Below are positions 27,730-36,290 of a DNA stretch of 62,348 bases, in pieces. Every line of letters starts with the position of its first letter. The first letter of the stretch is position 1. The notes under the pieces were generated by a model. The model was not told where the DNA came from. It searched no databases and saw only the letters and a list, made by a program, of their open reading frames with translations. The stretch is taken from positions 1-62,348 of the forward strand of contig RECM01000197.1 in the NCBI GenBank assembly GCA_007694035.1, in the 5' to 3' direction. Made by a program: the position numbers and the translations under genes. Origin of the DNA: Balneolaceae bacterium. Its GTDB lineage: Bacteria; Bacteroidota; Rhodothermia; Balneolales; Cyclonatronaceae.

Positions 27730-29562
27730 ATGAGCTTATCGGAATCATTTGTGATGAAAACTGTTGAGATTGAGTCAAAACTCGATACCCTGTACGAGTC
27801 GACTCCCGCAGCACGCATCAACAGCAAATTTCTAAGCGACATTGGCTTTGAAAAGCCCAATGACGTGCTATATGAAGCATTGCTTAAAGACCTTGGCCTT
27901 ATCGATAAGGACTCGATACCGACAGACAGGTACAAGCGGTTCAAGCACAAAAACATGAACCGAATCATTATTGCAGAGGCTATAAAGGATGCCTATTCCG
28001 ATCTTTTTGATCTGAACGATAATGCCCAGAATCTGAATACCAACGATCTGAAGCATGAACTCAGGAGAATCGTGAGCGAAAAGAAATCCGATACCCTGGT
28101 CAGCTTTATTTCCAACACATTCTCTGCCCTCGCCTCCTATGCCGACTGGGACGGATATGAAAATTATCTGAAAGGTGAGCTGGAAAAAGCCGCCGAAAAC
28201 GATGCCTCCGACGAATTTATTGATGACCTTATTACCGGTTATTCCAGAGAGTCGACCAAGGCCAAAGCCGTTGCCGAAGTAACTGAAGAGCAACTGGTTG
28301 AAACAAAAGAAAAAGTTCTGGCAACTGCCGGCGATGCCGATGTGCTTGAAGCTGATATCGACGCCGATTACGGCGATATTAGCCTTGATGATTCCGGCGA
28401 CGACCTGATAGAAGGGGATTACGATCAGGACGAACCTGAAGCAAAAAAGCAGGATCATGATGAATCCGGCGATGATGCGGGGGAAACTGAAGCCAGGGAG
28501 TCAAAAAAGGAAAAATCCAAAAAAGACGCTGCTGAGGCTGAGGCCGAAGCCGAAAACGGTGAAGAATCTAAAGCGGATGCTGAAACCGAAGCGAACGACA
28601 AAAAGGATAAAGCCGACAAAGATAAAAAAGGAAAGGCTGAAAAATCCGGCGAAGCCGTTGAATCTACCGGCGATATGAAGGTAATGGTTTCCCGTTCGAT
28701 GGTCAGCAAAGCCGACATCCTGCTTAAGCTTCAACGATATGACGATGCCCTGAATGCCTATTCCACCCTCATAGCCAAGTTTGGTGAATCCGACTCCGAC
28801 GACGACAAGAACAATGTGAAGAAAGCGGTTATAAACCGCGCCGATATACTCGGTAAACTTGAGCGGCATGAAGAAGCAGTAACCGCTTACGAAGATTTGC
28901 TCAAATACCTGAATGGCACGTCCGACGATAGTGAAAAGCAACTTGTGTCGAATGCCATTGTAAACCGTGCCGGTATTTACGACCGGCTCGAAAAGCTGGA
29001 AGAAGCTGCCGCTGCCTACGAAGATGTGATCCGTCATTTTGAAAAATCAAAAGACAATGAGGATAAAAATCACGTAAAACATGCCGTGATCCGCAAAGCC
29101 GACATCTTCTTCAAACTGGAAAAATTCGAGGATGCGGCCGTTGCCTACAGCGATGTAGCCGAGCTTCTGAAAGGCAGCAAAGACAAGCAGGAAATTCACC
29201 TTCTTGCCACCTCTCTGCACAGGCAGGGCGAATTGTTCAGCAAGGCCGGCGATAACGAAAAATCGACTGCTGCTTACGAAAAACTGCTGTCCGATTTTGA
29301 AAAGAACGATGATGACCAGATCCGTGCGATGTGCCGGGAAGCAGTGGTTAAAGTAGCTCAGGTCCTGGAAAATTCAGATAATCCGGATGATGCCCTCAAA
29401 GCACACGACAGGATAATCAGCTTCCTGAATGGTTCCGAATCGGAAGAAGAGATCGGGCTGGTATCAAAAGCGATGTACAACAAAGCCGCCCTGCTCGAGA
29501 AACTGGAGCGATTCGAAGAAGCACTTGAGGCTCACGAACAGTTCATAACCAGGTTTGGATGA
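27730..29562 (+). CDS. TPR protein with acidic low-complexity linker
   Basis: A 610-residue cytoplasmic protein. Residues 1-165 are helical and of no recognised family; about 190-320 is a highly charged low-complexity stretch rich in Asp, Glu, Lys and Ala (e.g. EAEAEAENGEESKADAETEA); about 330-610 holds six or so TPR-like repeats, each about 45 residues with motifs such as AEILLKLQRYDDALNAYSTL-type helices and EEAVTAYEDLLK. There is no signal peptide or membrane helix. The charged linker suggests a flexible scaffold. GAGGG precedes ATG 27730. A terminator follows, so it is monocistronic. I do not recognise the N-terminal domain. Confidence 0.85.
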   Translation: MSLSESFVMKTVEIESKLDTLYESTPAARINSKFLSDIGFEKPNDVLYEALLKDLGLIDKDSIPTDRYKRFKHKNMNRIIIAEAIKDAYSDLFDLNDNAQNLNTNDLKHELRRIVSEKKSDTLVSFISNTFSALASYADWDGYENYLKGELEKAAENDASDEFIDDLITGYSRESTKAKAVAEVTEEQLVETKEKVLATAGDADVLEADIDADYGDISLDDSGDDLIEGDYDQDEPEAKKQDHDESGDDAGETEARESKKEKSKKDAAEAEAEAENGEESKADAETEANDKKDKADKDKKGKAEKSGEAVESTGDMKVMVSRSMVSKADILLKLQRYDDALNAYSTLIAKFGESDSDDDKNNVKKAVINRADILGKLERHEEAVTAYEDLLKYLNGTSDDSEKQLVSNAIVNRAGIYDRLEKLEEAAAAYEDVIRHFEKSKDNEDKNHVKHAVIRKADIFFKLEKFEDAAVAYSDVAELLKGSKDKQEIHLLATSLHRQGELFSKAGDNEKSTAAYEKLLSDFEKNDDDQIRAMCREAVVKVAQVLENSDNPDDALKAHDRIISFLNGSESEEEIGLVSKAMYNKAALLEKLERFEEALEAHEQFITRFG

Positions 29563-29595
29563 TCAACTAATTAATAACCCGATTTAGGGTAACAG

Positions 29596-29630
29596 GGAGT
29601 ATTCTGGGATCAGAGTACTCCTTTTTTTTT
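29596..29630 (+). terminator. Intrinsic terminator of the TPR gene
   Basis: An 11-bp stem, GGAGTATTCTG against CAGAGTACTCC with one wobble pair and a 4-base loop, is followed by nine T. It begins 34 bases after the stop. Confidence 0.92.
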
Positions 29631-29924
29631 GAGCCGATTCCGATAATCATCTTTTGAGGATGCCGACAATTTGCTATTTGGGGGGATATCGTATATTGTA
29701 TGATAATTTCATTTACTGATACCTCTGTTCATCAGAGCCGGCATCGATATCTCATACAATCCCGGAATCTTTAAAAAATTTGACATCCGGCTGTGCTGAA
29801 TACAGCATTACTCTGCCAACAGAACAGGTTTACTGAAGTTTCAGATTCAGGGTTTTAACAAAGCCAAATGTGGCTTAGAATCATTTACTAAAGTGATCCG
29901 GGAATCAGTTTAATTCCGCAACCG
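29631..29924. other. Intergenic region upstream of the phosphoesterase
   Basis: About 290 AT-rich bases without an ORF. A near-match to the Bacteroidota promoter is present (TTTG, then about 18 bases, then TATATTGT, near 29673-29702) but it differs from TAnnTTTG at the end. Confidence 0.3.
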
Positions 29925-32039
29925 ATGAACTTTCTGGCCCCAATCAAAACCGTTTCACTTACACCGGGCATCCTCATTCTGCTGCTGCTCACCGTGGCAG
30001 GCAGGTATGATGTACACGCTGTTGCAGAGCTGCAACCGGAGCCCGTAGCCATCTACCTTACCTGGCAGCGCAGCCCTCACACTACAATGACTGTTCACTG
30101 GATTACAGATACCCGACCGGAGACGTCAAAAGTCTCATACCGGAAGGATGGAGAGCCTGAATGGTCTATTGTATCGGGCAACTCACAGAGAATCCCATAC
30201 CTGAGCGAATGGGTTAATACGGTTGAAATTACCGGTTTGGAATCTGACCGGATATACAAATTTATGGTTAACCAGGGCAATATCCACAGATTCCGGACCA
30301 TGCCCGCACGGCTTGACAGGCCGGTACGTTTTATAGCCGGTGGCGACATTTACCACCGTGAAGACTGGATGAATACCCTGAATGCCCTGGCTGCTTCAAA
30401 AAACCCGGAATTTATCCTGATTGGTGGTGATCTGGCTTATGAAGATGCCAAACCCGAACTTGCCGGGCGGTGGCTGGTTATGCTGAAAAGTTTTTACCGC
30501 CACTTTGTAACAGACGACGGGCTGACCATTCCAATTGTAGTAAGCATCGGCAACCATGAGGTAGCAGGCGGATTTAATCAGACCCCTGACAAAGCTCCCG
30601 GTTTTTACTCATTGTTTTCATTTCCCGGGCTGCCGGGCTACAACCACCTCGATTTTGGAGATTACTTGAGCCTTTTCGTTCTCGACACCCAGCATACCAA
30701 TCCGATTGAAGGGCCCCAGACCAAGTGGCTGGCTGCATCAATGGAAGAACGCAGGCATGTAAACCACAAATTCGCGCTCTACCATGTGCCGGCCTACCCG
30801 TCATTCAGGGATTTTGACTATATATATTCCAGGTTTGTAAGAACACACTGGGTACCCCTGTTCGAACATTTCGGACTGGATTTCGCATTTGAAAATCATG
30901 ATCACGCTTTTAAGAGAACCTATCCAATTACTGCCAACAGGCCAGCCAACAGCGGTGTGGTTTATCTGGGTGACGGTGCATGGGGTGTGTCAACCCGAAA
31001 GCTGTTGCCGGGTGATCACAGATGGTATCTCAGAAAGCACTCAGACGACCGCCATTTTCACCATGTAAGTATAACGGGCGATCGCCGAAGTGTGCGGGTA
31101 TATAACGAACAGGGTGAACTTATCGACCATTTTTCACAAAGGGTTAAACCGGTCGATCCATGGCCCCTTCGCAATGAGCCTTTCAGGCTATTCGATTTCA
31201 TAGGACAGCATGGGCTTGCGGATAACGGCCCGATTATGCCCGAACTGACCGACCATAGTCACCCGGAACTGGCGGATGAAACCCTGTACCATTCGGCCGG
31301 ACCTGGCACAGTTGAACTTCCGTTTACGGTCAGCCCTGAAAGCGGTATAACGTTTTCAAACAAACATATGGGCGACCGGTATACAACCGGTGTAAGTATT
31401 GCACTCGACACCAGGGGATCGGGCAATATACAGGTGGAATGGACTGCATCAATGATTGAAAGCGGCAGCCTTGAATACGGTCTGCGCCTGCAGTACCGGA
31501 CCGGCTGGACGGATACATTTACCGATATCCTGATGGATGAACATCCTGTGGAGTATTTGTATACCAGGGATTCCGAATCTGTGAATTACCAAATAACACT
31601 GACTGTGGAGTTGGAAAACCAGCCCTATGCCGAGCTTAGATGGAAATACTATTACACCGGAACGCGCGAACGCAACAGGGACCGCGATGGAGATGTAATC
31701 CGGCTTTCTGATATCAGTATAACTTCTGCCATAACAACCAGTACCATATCGAGGCCACCCACGCGCCAGGTTCCGGCGGAAGTAACACTTGAGCAGAATT
31801 ATCCCAACCCGTTTAACCCTGTAACCGTGATCCGTTATGCCGTTCCCGAACAAAGCAGGGTTACCCTTCAGGTATTCACATCCGGAGGTATTAAAGTAGC
31901 AACACTCGCAGACGGTACGGTTCCTGCCGGGTATCACTCGGTTTCGTTTGATGCAAGGGGAATGGCGAGCGGGGTTTACCTGTACAGATTGCAGACAGGC
32001 GATACAGTAATTACCAAACGTATGATTCTTGTTAAATAG
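29925..32039 (+). CDS. Secreted purple-acid-phosphatase-like metallophosphoesterase with T9SS sorting domain
   Basis: A 704-residue exported protein. A signal peptide (GILILLLLTVAG, ends near residue 32) precedes an N-terminal Fn3-like domain typical of purple acid phosphatases (YLTWQRSPHTTMTVHWITD). The calcineurin-like fold supplies metal ligands in AGGDIYH, LIGGDLAYED, VSIGNHEVAGG, ALYHVPAY and ENHDHAFKR (usually GHxHxxxR). A beta-rich region (about 420-610) follows. The last 80 residues are a type A T9SS C-terminal domain (LEQNYPNPFNPVTVIRYAVP, then MASGVYLYRLQTG), cleaved after outer-membrane export. Likely a surface or released phosphatase. No T9SS machinery gene is in the window. Confidence 0.9.
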   Translation: MNFLAPIKTVSLTPGILILLLLTVAGRYDVHAVAELQPEPVAIYLTWQRSPHTTMTVHWITDTRPETSKVSYRKDGEPEWSIVSGNSQRIPYLSEWVNTVEITGLESDRIYKFMVNQGNIHRFRTMPARLDRPVRFIAGGDIYHREDWMNTLNALAASKNPEFILIGGDLAYEDAKPELAGRWLVMLKSFYRHFVTDDGLTIPIVVSIGNHEVAGGFNQTPDKAPGFYSLFSFPGLPGYNHLDFGDYLSLFVLDTQHTNPIEGPQTKWLAASMEERRHVNHKFALYHVPAYPSFRDFDYIYSRFVRTHWVPLFEHFGLDFAFENHDHAFKRTYPITANRPANSGVVYLGDGAWGVSTRKLLPGDHRWYLRKHSDDRHFHHVSITGDRRSVRVYNEQGELIDHFSQRVKPVDPWPLRNEPFRLFDFIGQHGLADNGPIMPELTDHSHPELADETLYHSAGPGTVELPFTVSPESGITFSNKHMGDRYTTGVSIALDTRGSGNIQVEWTASMIESGSLEYGLRLQYRTGWTDTFTDILMDEHPVEYLYTRDSESVNYQITLTVELENQPYAELRWKYYYTGTRERNRDRDGDVIRLSDISITSAITTSTISRPPTRQVPAEVTLEQNYPNPFNPVTVIRYAVPEQSRVTLQVFTSGGIKVATLADGTVPAGYHSVSFDARGMASGVYLYRLQTGDTVITKRMILVK

Positions 32040-32097
32040 ACTTTCCGCCAGCCAGTACCAAGGTTTCCCTGCTGCTCCGCGGCATACATCAGCCATT

Positions 32098-33186
32098 TTA
32101 CCTGGCGATTGCCCGGCCCAGGTAATAGCCCTCATCCCGCAGCCGCCTGTCTTCCCGTCTAAAGAAATTCTGAATCGCTTTCATCGAAACCGGAATTGTT
32201 ATGCCGTATTCAATCTGGGTTATCACATCGAGGAATACTTCGCCTGTATAGGACTGGTGAAAAGCATAATCTTCAACATTCTTCTCAACCGGTACCAGAA
32301 CCACTTTGGAACTTGCAGAAGCGGCCCTTGCCATACCTACCCATTCCATCTCGCCGGTTTCAGCCCTGATTGCCAGGATCAGGCCACCGCTTATGCCCTC
32401 ATTAAACTGCCCGTCGATGAGAAATCCGGAGAGCCTGTCGCGATTGGGATCACTTACTATTGCCCTGCTCACCATTTTATAGCCTTTAGGATATCCAAAA
32501 ACATACACAAAAGAACCCCAGTTGAGCTTTTCGGGATCGCCGATCCCCACACTCAGAATACTTGTTCGCTGAAGGCTTTCTTCATCAGGAATCTTGACCG
32601 CAATGAGTGCAATATCGTTGTTTTTATCCCTAGAAACGATTTGAAACGGACCAAATCTGGGCATGTCGAAAATCATATTAATCTGGCTTACCCGAATCGA
32701 AATGCGTTCAACAATTTTTTCGCTTGCCCGGCCTCTCCTGCCCGTTTGCTGCTCATCCTGATCATAAAAAAATACAAGTGTATCAGGGAAACTCACCACA
32801 TGATCGTTGGTTATAAGAATCAGATTATTGTCGGATCTCGCAATTACTGTGGCCGTACCGGCCTTTGACTGTGTGTAGGCGAACTGGGACACGGCTTTAT
32901 TGTACGTTTCAGCCCGGTTTACATCTTTTTCTGTTACACCGGCGTCTTCACTGAAAAGAAACGTGCTGTAATAACCCACAACATTAACCCTCTTTACAGA
33001 CTCAAAAATTTTGGCGATATCTCTGGAGGTATCCTGCAGCGGATGGTTGGTCTGATAATAAGCCTGTACACCCATATCTGTAATTACATACCTGGTTTGA
33101 CAGGCAACAGATAAACCGGCAACAAATAGTATAAACAGCAACACCAGCCTGCTGAATCCGGGGCGCAATCTGTTACGGGTATACAT
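32098..33186 (-). CDS. Trypsin-fold serine protease-like lipoprotein
   Basis: About 362 residues. The start at ATG 33186 gives a lipoprotein signal (LVLLFILFVAGLSVAC); the track start 33276 would bury it. The chymotrypsin-like triad appears intact: His in LILITNDHVVSFPD, Asp in NNDIALIAVKIPD and Ser in NEGISGGLILAI. The arrangement resembles DegP/HtrA or trypsin-2 type proteases, but no PDZ domain follows; instead about 90 residues of unassigned sequence lie C-terminal. It would act at the periplasmic face or cell surface. It stands alone, convergent with the phosphoesterase. Confidence 0.75.
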   Translation of the reverse strand: MYTRNRLRPGFSRLVLLFILFVAGLSVACQTRYVITDMGVQAYYQTNHPLQDTSRDIAKIFESVKRVNVVGYYSTFLFSEDAGVTEKDVNRAETYNKAVSQFAYTQSKAGTATVIARSDNNLILITNDHVVSFPDTLVFFYDQDEQQTGRRGRASEKIVERISIRVSQINMIFDMPRFGPFQIVSRDKNNDIALIAVKIPDEESLQRTSILSVGIGDPEKLNWGSFVYVFGYPKGYKMVSRAIVSDPNRDRLSGFLIDGQFNEGISGGLILAIRAETGEMEWVGMARAASASSKVVLVPVEKNVEDYAFHQSYTGEVFLDVITQIEYGITIPVSMKAIQNFFRREDRRLRDEGYYLGRAIAR

Positions 33187-33327
33187 AAAATTGGTATTTG
33201 CGTTACGTTTCACTTGCAGTGTATGAGTTATCGTACATAATCCATGCTTTTTATCAAAAATCCAATATATATCCATCCGCTGCTACGGAATTCGCAATCG
33301 AATTGTTCAGTTCTGCAGATATTTCCA

Positions 33328-33335
33328 TAAGTTTG
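33328..33335 (+). promoter_or_regulatory. Candidate -7 box for serB
   Basis: TAAGTTTG matches TAnnTTTG, with ATTG about 22 bases upstream as a possible -33 element. It lies 20 bases before the serB ATG, so the leader would be short. Confidence 0.5.
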
Positions 33336-33355
33336 CAAGCTATCTAAAAAAAAAC

Positions 33356-34585
33356 ATGAAAGAATTAGTATTAATCAACATATCGGGCAAAGACAAGCCC
33401 GGCCTCACCAGTTCGCTTACCGGAATTCTGGCCAAATACAATGTTAACATTCTGGATATAGGCCAGGCTGTTATACACGATGAGCTGTCGCTGGGGATAC
33501 TGGTTGAAGTACCGGCCGAAAGCGAATCCTCACCCGTACTCAGGGATGTACTGTTCAGGGCGTACGAGCTGGGCGTGAACATGCGGTTCTCCCCTATCAG
33601 TGAAGGCGAATATGAACACTGGGTGGGCCTTCAGGGAAGGGAGCGCTTCATCATAACCCTTTTGGGCCCAAAAATAACGGCACATCAGCTGAGCAGTGTA
33701 AGCAGGATTATAACCGGAAACCGTCTGAACATCGACAGTATTAAACGTCTGTCGGGAAGAGTGCCGCTTAATAAGTCCGGCAATCAGAGCCGATCCTGTA
33801 TAGAGCTTTCAGTGCGGGGAACCCCGGAAGATGCCGGGAAGATGCGGGCCGATTTCGTGAATGTAACACGCGAGCTGGGCATCGACATCGCCTTCCAGCT
33901 CGATAATATGTACAGGCGTAACCGGCGGATGGTTGCCTTCGACATGGATTCGACCCTGATTCAGGCCGAAGTGATCGACGAACTGGCCAAAGCGGCCGGC
34001 GCCGGCGAGCAGGTAGCCAGTATAACAGAGCAGGCGATGGCCGGCCAGCTGGATTTCCGGGAGAGCTTCACCAAAAGGCTGGGGCTTCTCAAGGGCCTGG
34101 ATGAAAAACATCTTGAAAAAATAGCCCGGGAGTTGCCTATAACCGACGGCACAGAGCACCTGATTAAAACGCTGAGGCATATCGGATATAAAACCGCCAT
34201 TATTTCAGGCGGTTTCCGTTACTTCGGAGAGTACCTGCAGAAAAAGCTCAAGATAGATTATGTGTTTGCCAACGAACTGGAGATTGTGAACGGCAAGGTT
34301 ACCGGCAACGTAAAAGGAGACGTGATTGACGGTGAACGCAAGGCCCTGATCCTCAGGCAGCTTGCCGAAAAAGAGGGCATCAGTCTTGAACAGGTTATCG
34401 CTGTGGGCGACGGGGCGAATGATCTGCCCATGCTGGGAATTGCAGGGCTGGGTATCGCCTTTCATGCCAAACCCGTTGTAAAGGAAAAGGCAGGCCAGTC
34501 GATATCAAGTCTCGGCCTCGACAGCATTCTGTATCTGCTGGGTATGAGAGACCGCGACACCGGCATAATAAAACCGGGAGAATGA
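33356..34585 (+). CDS. serB: Phosphoserine phosphatase with N-terminal ACT domains
   Basis: A 409-residue SerB, last step of serine synthesis. Two ACT-like domains lie at about residues 1-85 (INISGKDKPGLTSSLTGILA) and 95-180 (ITLLGPKITAHQLSSVSRII), followed by a HAD phosphatase: motif I AFDMDSTLIQAEVIDELA, motif II IISGGFRYFGEYL and motif III AVGDGANDLPML. The DxDST motif and length match the two-ACT form found in Bacteroidota and actinobacteria. The ACT domains suggest serine feedback, as known in related enzymes; this is inference here. Confidence 0.95.
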   Translation: MKELVLINISGKDKPGLTSSLTGILAKYNVNILDIGQAVIHDELSLGILVEVPAESESSPVLRDVLFRAYELGVNMRFSPISEGEYEHWVGLQGRERFIITLLGPKITAHQLSSVSRIITGNRLNIDSIKRLSGRVPLNKSGNQSRSCIELSVRGTPEDAGKMRADFVNVTRELGIDIAFQLDNMYRRNRRMVAFDMDSTLIQAEVIDELAKAAGAGEQVASITEQAMAGQLDFRESFTKRLGLLKGLDEKHLEKIARELPITDGTEHLIKTLRHIGYKTAIISGGFRYFGEYLQKKLKIDYVFANELEIVNGKVTGNVKGDVIDGERKALILRQLAEKEGISLEQVIAVGDGANDLPMLGIAGLGIAFHAKPVVKEKAGQSISSLGLDSILYLLGMRDRDTGIIKPGE

Positions 34586-34681
34586 TGTCAACCCGGTTCC
34601 TGCTTTCTATTACCGGAATTATTTCCGGAATTAATGCCGGAAACAATACTGGTACGATCCCCCGATATGTATTCTTATTCA

Positions 34682-34706
34682 ACACCGGCCAACTCTATGC
34701 CGGCGT
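34682..34706 (+). terminator. Possible serB terminator
   Basis: An 8-bp stem (ACACCGGC against GCCGGCGT, one mismatch) with a 9-base loop lies about 100 bases after serB and is followed by TTGTTGG, a poor T-run. Upstream at about 34615 there is a shorter stem CCGGAA-ttat-TTCCGG. Either could end serB transcription. Confidence 0.35.
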
Positions 34707-34733
34707 TTGTTGGGAATAGATTGTACCAAACGC

Positions 34734-34741
34734 TATATTTG
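34734..34741 (+). promoter_or_regulatory. Candidate promoter of tRNA-Leu
   Basis: TATATTTG fits TAnnTTTG exactly; GTTG at 34709-34712 is a partial -33 element 21 bases upstream. Initiation near 34748 would leave a leader of about 60 bases before the tRNA. Confidence 0.5.
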
Positions 34742-34809
34742 GGATGTTCTGTAAAGTCTGGTTTGAACAGGTGGGTGGCAGCCCTGCCCTGTACAAGATC
34801 AAACCACCT

Positions 34810-34893
34810 GCCCGGGTGGCGGAATTGGTAGACGCGGTGGTCTCAAACACCACTGGTGGCAACACCTTGCCGGTTCGAGTCCGGCCCCGGGTA
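34810..34893 (+). tRNA. tRNA-Leu (anticodon CAA)
   Basis: A full class II cloverleaf. The acceptor stem pairs GCCCGGG with CCCGGGT, the D arm is GTGGCGGAATTGGTAGACGC, the anticodon stem GTGGT/ACCAC holds loop CTCAAAC with CAA, a variable arm follows and the T arm is GCCGG-TTCGAGT-CCGGC. It reads the UUG codon. CCA is not encoded. Confidence 0.95.
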
Positions 34894-35031
34894 CGATTTT
34901 ACTGTGAATTAACCATTTCTGCCATAACCCTGTTGCAAACAATAAAGGCGCCCGGTTGAAGGCGTCCCCGCCGTCAGGTGCATGGGAGATTTTCAATCCC
35001 AAGTGAATGCAATCTGCAGGTCGCACCAAAT

Positions 35032-35066
35032 AAAAAAAAAGGGAACACAAACGATGTTGTATTCCC
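35032..35066 (-). terminator. Intrinsic terminator of tRNA-Asn
   Basis: On the minus strand, a 10-bp stem (GGGAATACAA with TTGTGTTCCC, one wobble) is followed by nine T (35040-35032). It lies just 6 bases after the tRNA 3' end. Confidence 0.85.
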
Positions 35067-35071
35067 TTTTC

Positions 35072-35146
35072 TGGCTCCCCGGGCTGGACTCGAACCAGCA
35101 ACCCTGCGGTTAACAGCCGCATGCTCTGCCATTGAGCTACCGAGGA
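35072..35146 (-). tRNA. tRNA-Asn (anticodon GTT), CCA encoded
   Basis: The minus strand gives a full cloverleaf: acceptor TCCTCGG/CCGGGGA, D arm GTAGCTCAATGGCAGAGC, anticodon stem TGCGG/CCGCA with loop CTGTTAA (GTT), T arm GCTGG-TTCGAGT-CCAGC, discriminator G and an encoded CCA (35074-35072). It is oriented opposite to tRNA-Leu, the two genes being convergent. Confidence 0.95.
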
Positions 35147-35196
35147 ATGGAAATCTTTGGCAAAAAAAATGAAGAACCCTTTGTTCTCCAAGACTC

Positions 35197-35229
35197 CAAA
35201 TATATAGACTCTATCCTATACAAGTCAAT
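35197..35229 (-). promoter_or_regulatory. Candidate promoter of tRNA-Asn
   Basis: On the minus strand ATTG (35229-35226) is followed after 21 bases by TATATTTG (35204-35197), close to the TTTG-N19-21-TAnnTTTG consensus. Initiation near 35190 leaves a leader of about 44 bases. Confidence 0.55.
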
Positions 35230-35424
35230 ATGTTTTTCCCGGAAAGCGGTTTAATTCATCCGGGTACAGCTATTTATACTTTACATTATACCGGCAGACT
35301 GAACTGCTGCTACCGGTAAAAACTTCCCCCCTTCAATACCGGTTAACTGGCAGAATTGTTATCTTGTTAATCCAGATTGAAACCGCTTTTCCATAAGCGG
35401 GTAAAACATTTTACACAAACACAA

Positions 35425-35455
35425 TTTGTTTATTAGAAATTAGTTATTATATTTG
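35425..35455 (+). promoter_or_regulatory. Bacteroidota-type promoter of the TonB gene
   Basis: TTTG (35425-35428), a 19-base spacer and TATATTTG (35448-35455) make an exact match to the primary-sigma promoter consensus of Bacteroidota. It lies 50 bases upstream of the ATG at 35506. The remaining spacer (35147-35424) holds only the tRNA-Asn promoter and AT-rich sequence. Confidence 0.75.
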
Positions 35456-35505
35456 TAACAGGTAACAATAATAACCCCTTTAATCGGCATAACCGGGAGG
35501 TTACC

Positions 35506-36174
35506 ATGAAAGCATTAAACAGAGATCAAAAAGCAGATATACACAGATATTACAGAGTTAAGATCCAGGTCGGCTTAATTGTAAGTTTACTGGCATTTAT
35601 AATTCTGTTCAGGGTCAATCTTACGTTCGACAGCGAATTTGAGATTTTTACCTATGAACAGGAAACAATCGAGATGGAAGAGATTATCCAGACCGAGCAC
35701 ACGCAACCGCCTCCTCCCCCACCGAGGCCACCTGTGCCGGTAGCTGTTCCAAACGATGCAATCATCGATGAAGACATCATGCTCTTCGATTCAGAATTTC
35801 TGATGGACGAAGCGTTTGAGCTTCCTCCTCCACCAGCAGCGGCTCAAGATGAAGAAGAAGAGCCGGAAGTATTTATTACGGTAGAAACCATGCCCGAACT
35901 CATCGGCGGCATTCAATCCGTTCAGGAACGCGTACAGTATCCTGAAATAGCCAGGAGAGCCGGAATCGAAGGTCGGGTTGTCGTTCAGTTCGTAATTGAC
36001 GAACAAGGGCGCGTCACGAATCCGGTTGTCGTTCGGGGGATCGGCGGCGGATGCGACGAGGCCGCAGTGGAAGCTGTAAAACAAGCACGATTTACACCCG
36101 GCTTACAACGGGGTAGACCAGTAAAAGTTAGATATAGCATTCCGGTTACCTTCAGACTGACAAAAGCCGATTAA
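35506..36174 (+). CDS. TonB-family energy transducer
   Basis: A 222-residue TonB-like protein. One membrane helix (about 25-42, VGLIVSLLAFIILF) anchors it to the inner membrane; a periplasmic proline-rich linker (HTQPPPPPPRPPVPV and LPPPPAAA) spans the envelope; residues about 130-222 are a TonB_C domain (YPEIARRAGIEGRVVVQFVI, EQGRVTNPVVVRGIGGG, AVEAVKQARFTPGLQRGRPV, YSIPVTFRL). It would couple an ExbBD motor to outer-membrane receptors, but neither exbBD nor a receptor is nearby. GGGAGG precedes ATG 35506. It has its own promoter and tandem terminators. Confidence 0.92.
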   Translation: MKALNRDQKADIHRYYRVKIQVGLIVSLLAFIILFRVNLTFDSEFEIFTYEQETIEMEEIIQTEHTQPPPPPPRPPVPVAVPNDAIIDEDIMLFDSEFLMDEAFELPPPPAAAQDEEEEPEVFITVETMPELIGGIQSVQERVQYPEIARRAGIEGRVVVQFVIDEQGRVTNPVVVRGIGGGCDEAAVEAVKQARFTPGLQRGRPVKVRYSIPVTFRLTKAD

Positions 36175-36181
36175 TACGTCA

Positions 36182-36220
36182 ACGGTCCGGCTGGCGGAAG
36201 CTGCCGGACCGTTCTTTTCC
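36182..36220 (+). terminator. Intrinsic terminator of the TonB gene (first)
   Basis: A perfect 10-bp stem, ACGGTCCGGC and GCCGGACCGT, with an 11-base loop is followed by TCTTTTCC, 8 bases after the stop. Confidence 0.88.
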
Positions 36221-36232
36221 TCTTGGCAACAG

Positions 36233-36259
36233 GGCCGGCGTTGTACCGGCCTTTTTCTT
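36233..36259 (+). terminator. Second tandem terminator after the TonB gene
   Basis: GGCCGG-cgttgta-CCGGCC followed by TTTTTCTTT. It backs up the first terminator and separates the gene from convergent truA. Confidence 0.8.
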
Positions 36260-36290
36260 TTAACTAATCGGCTACCCCTGTAACACAATC

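Noticed and set aside
32029-32868. 279-codon plus-strand ORF overlapping the phosphoesterase end and antisense to the protease
   Set aside because: No signal, no domain, and it conflicts with the protease frame, which has a lipobox and the catalytic segments.
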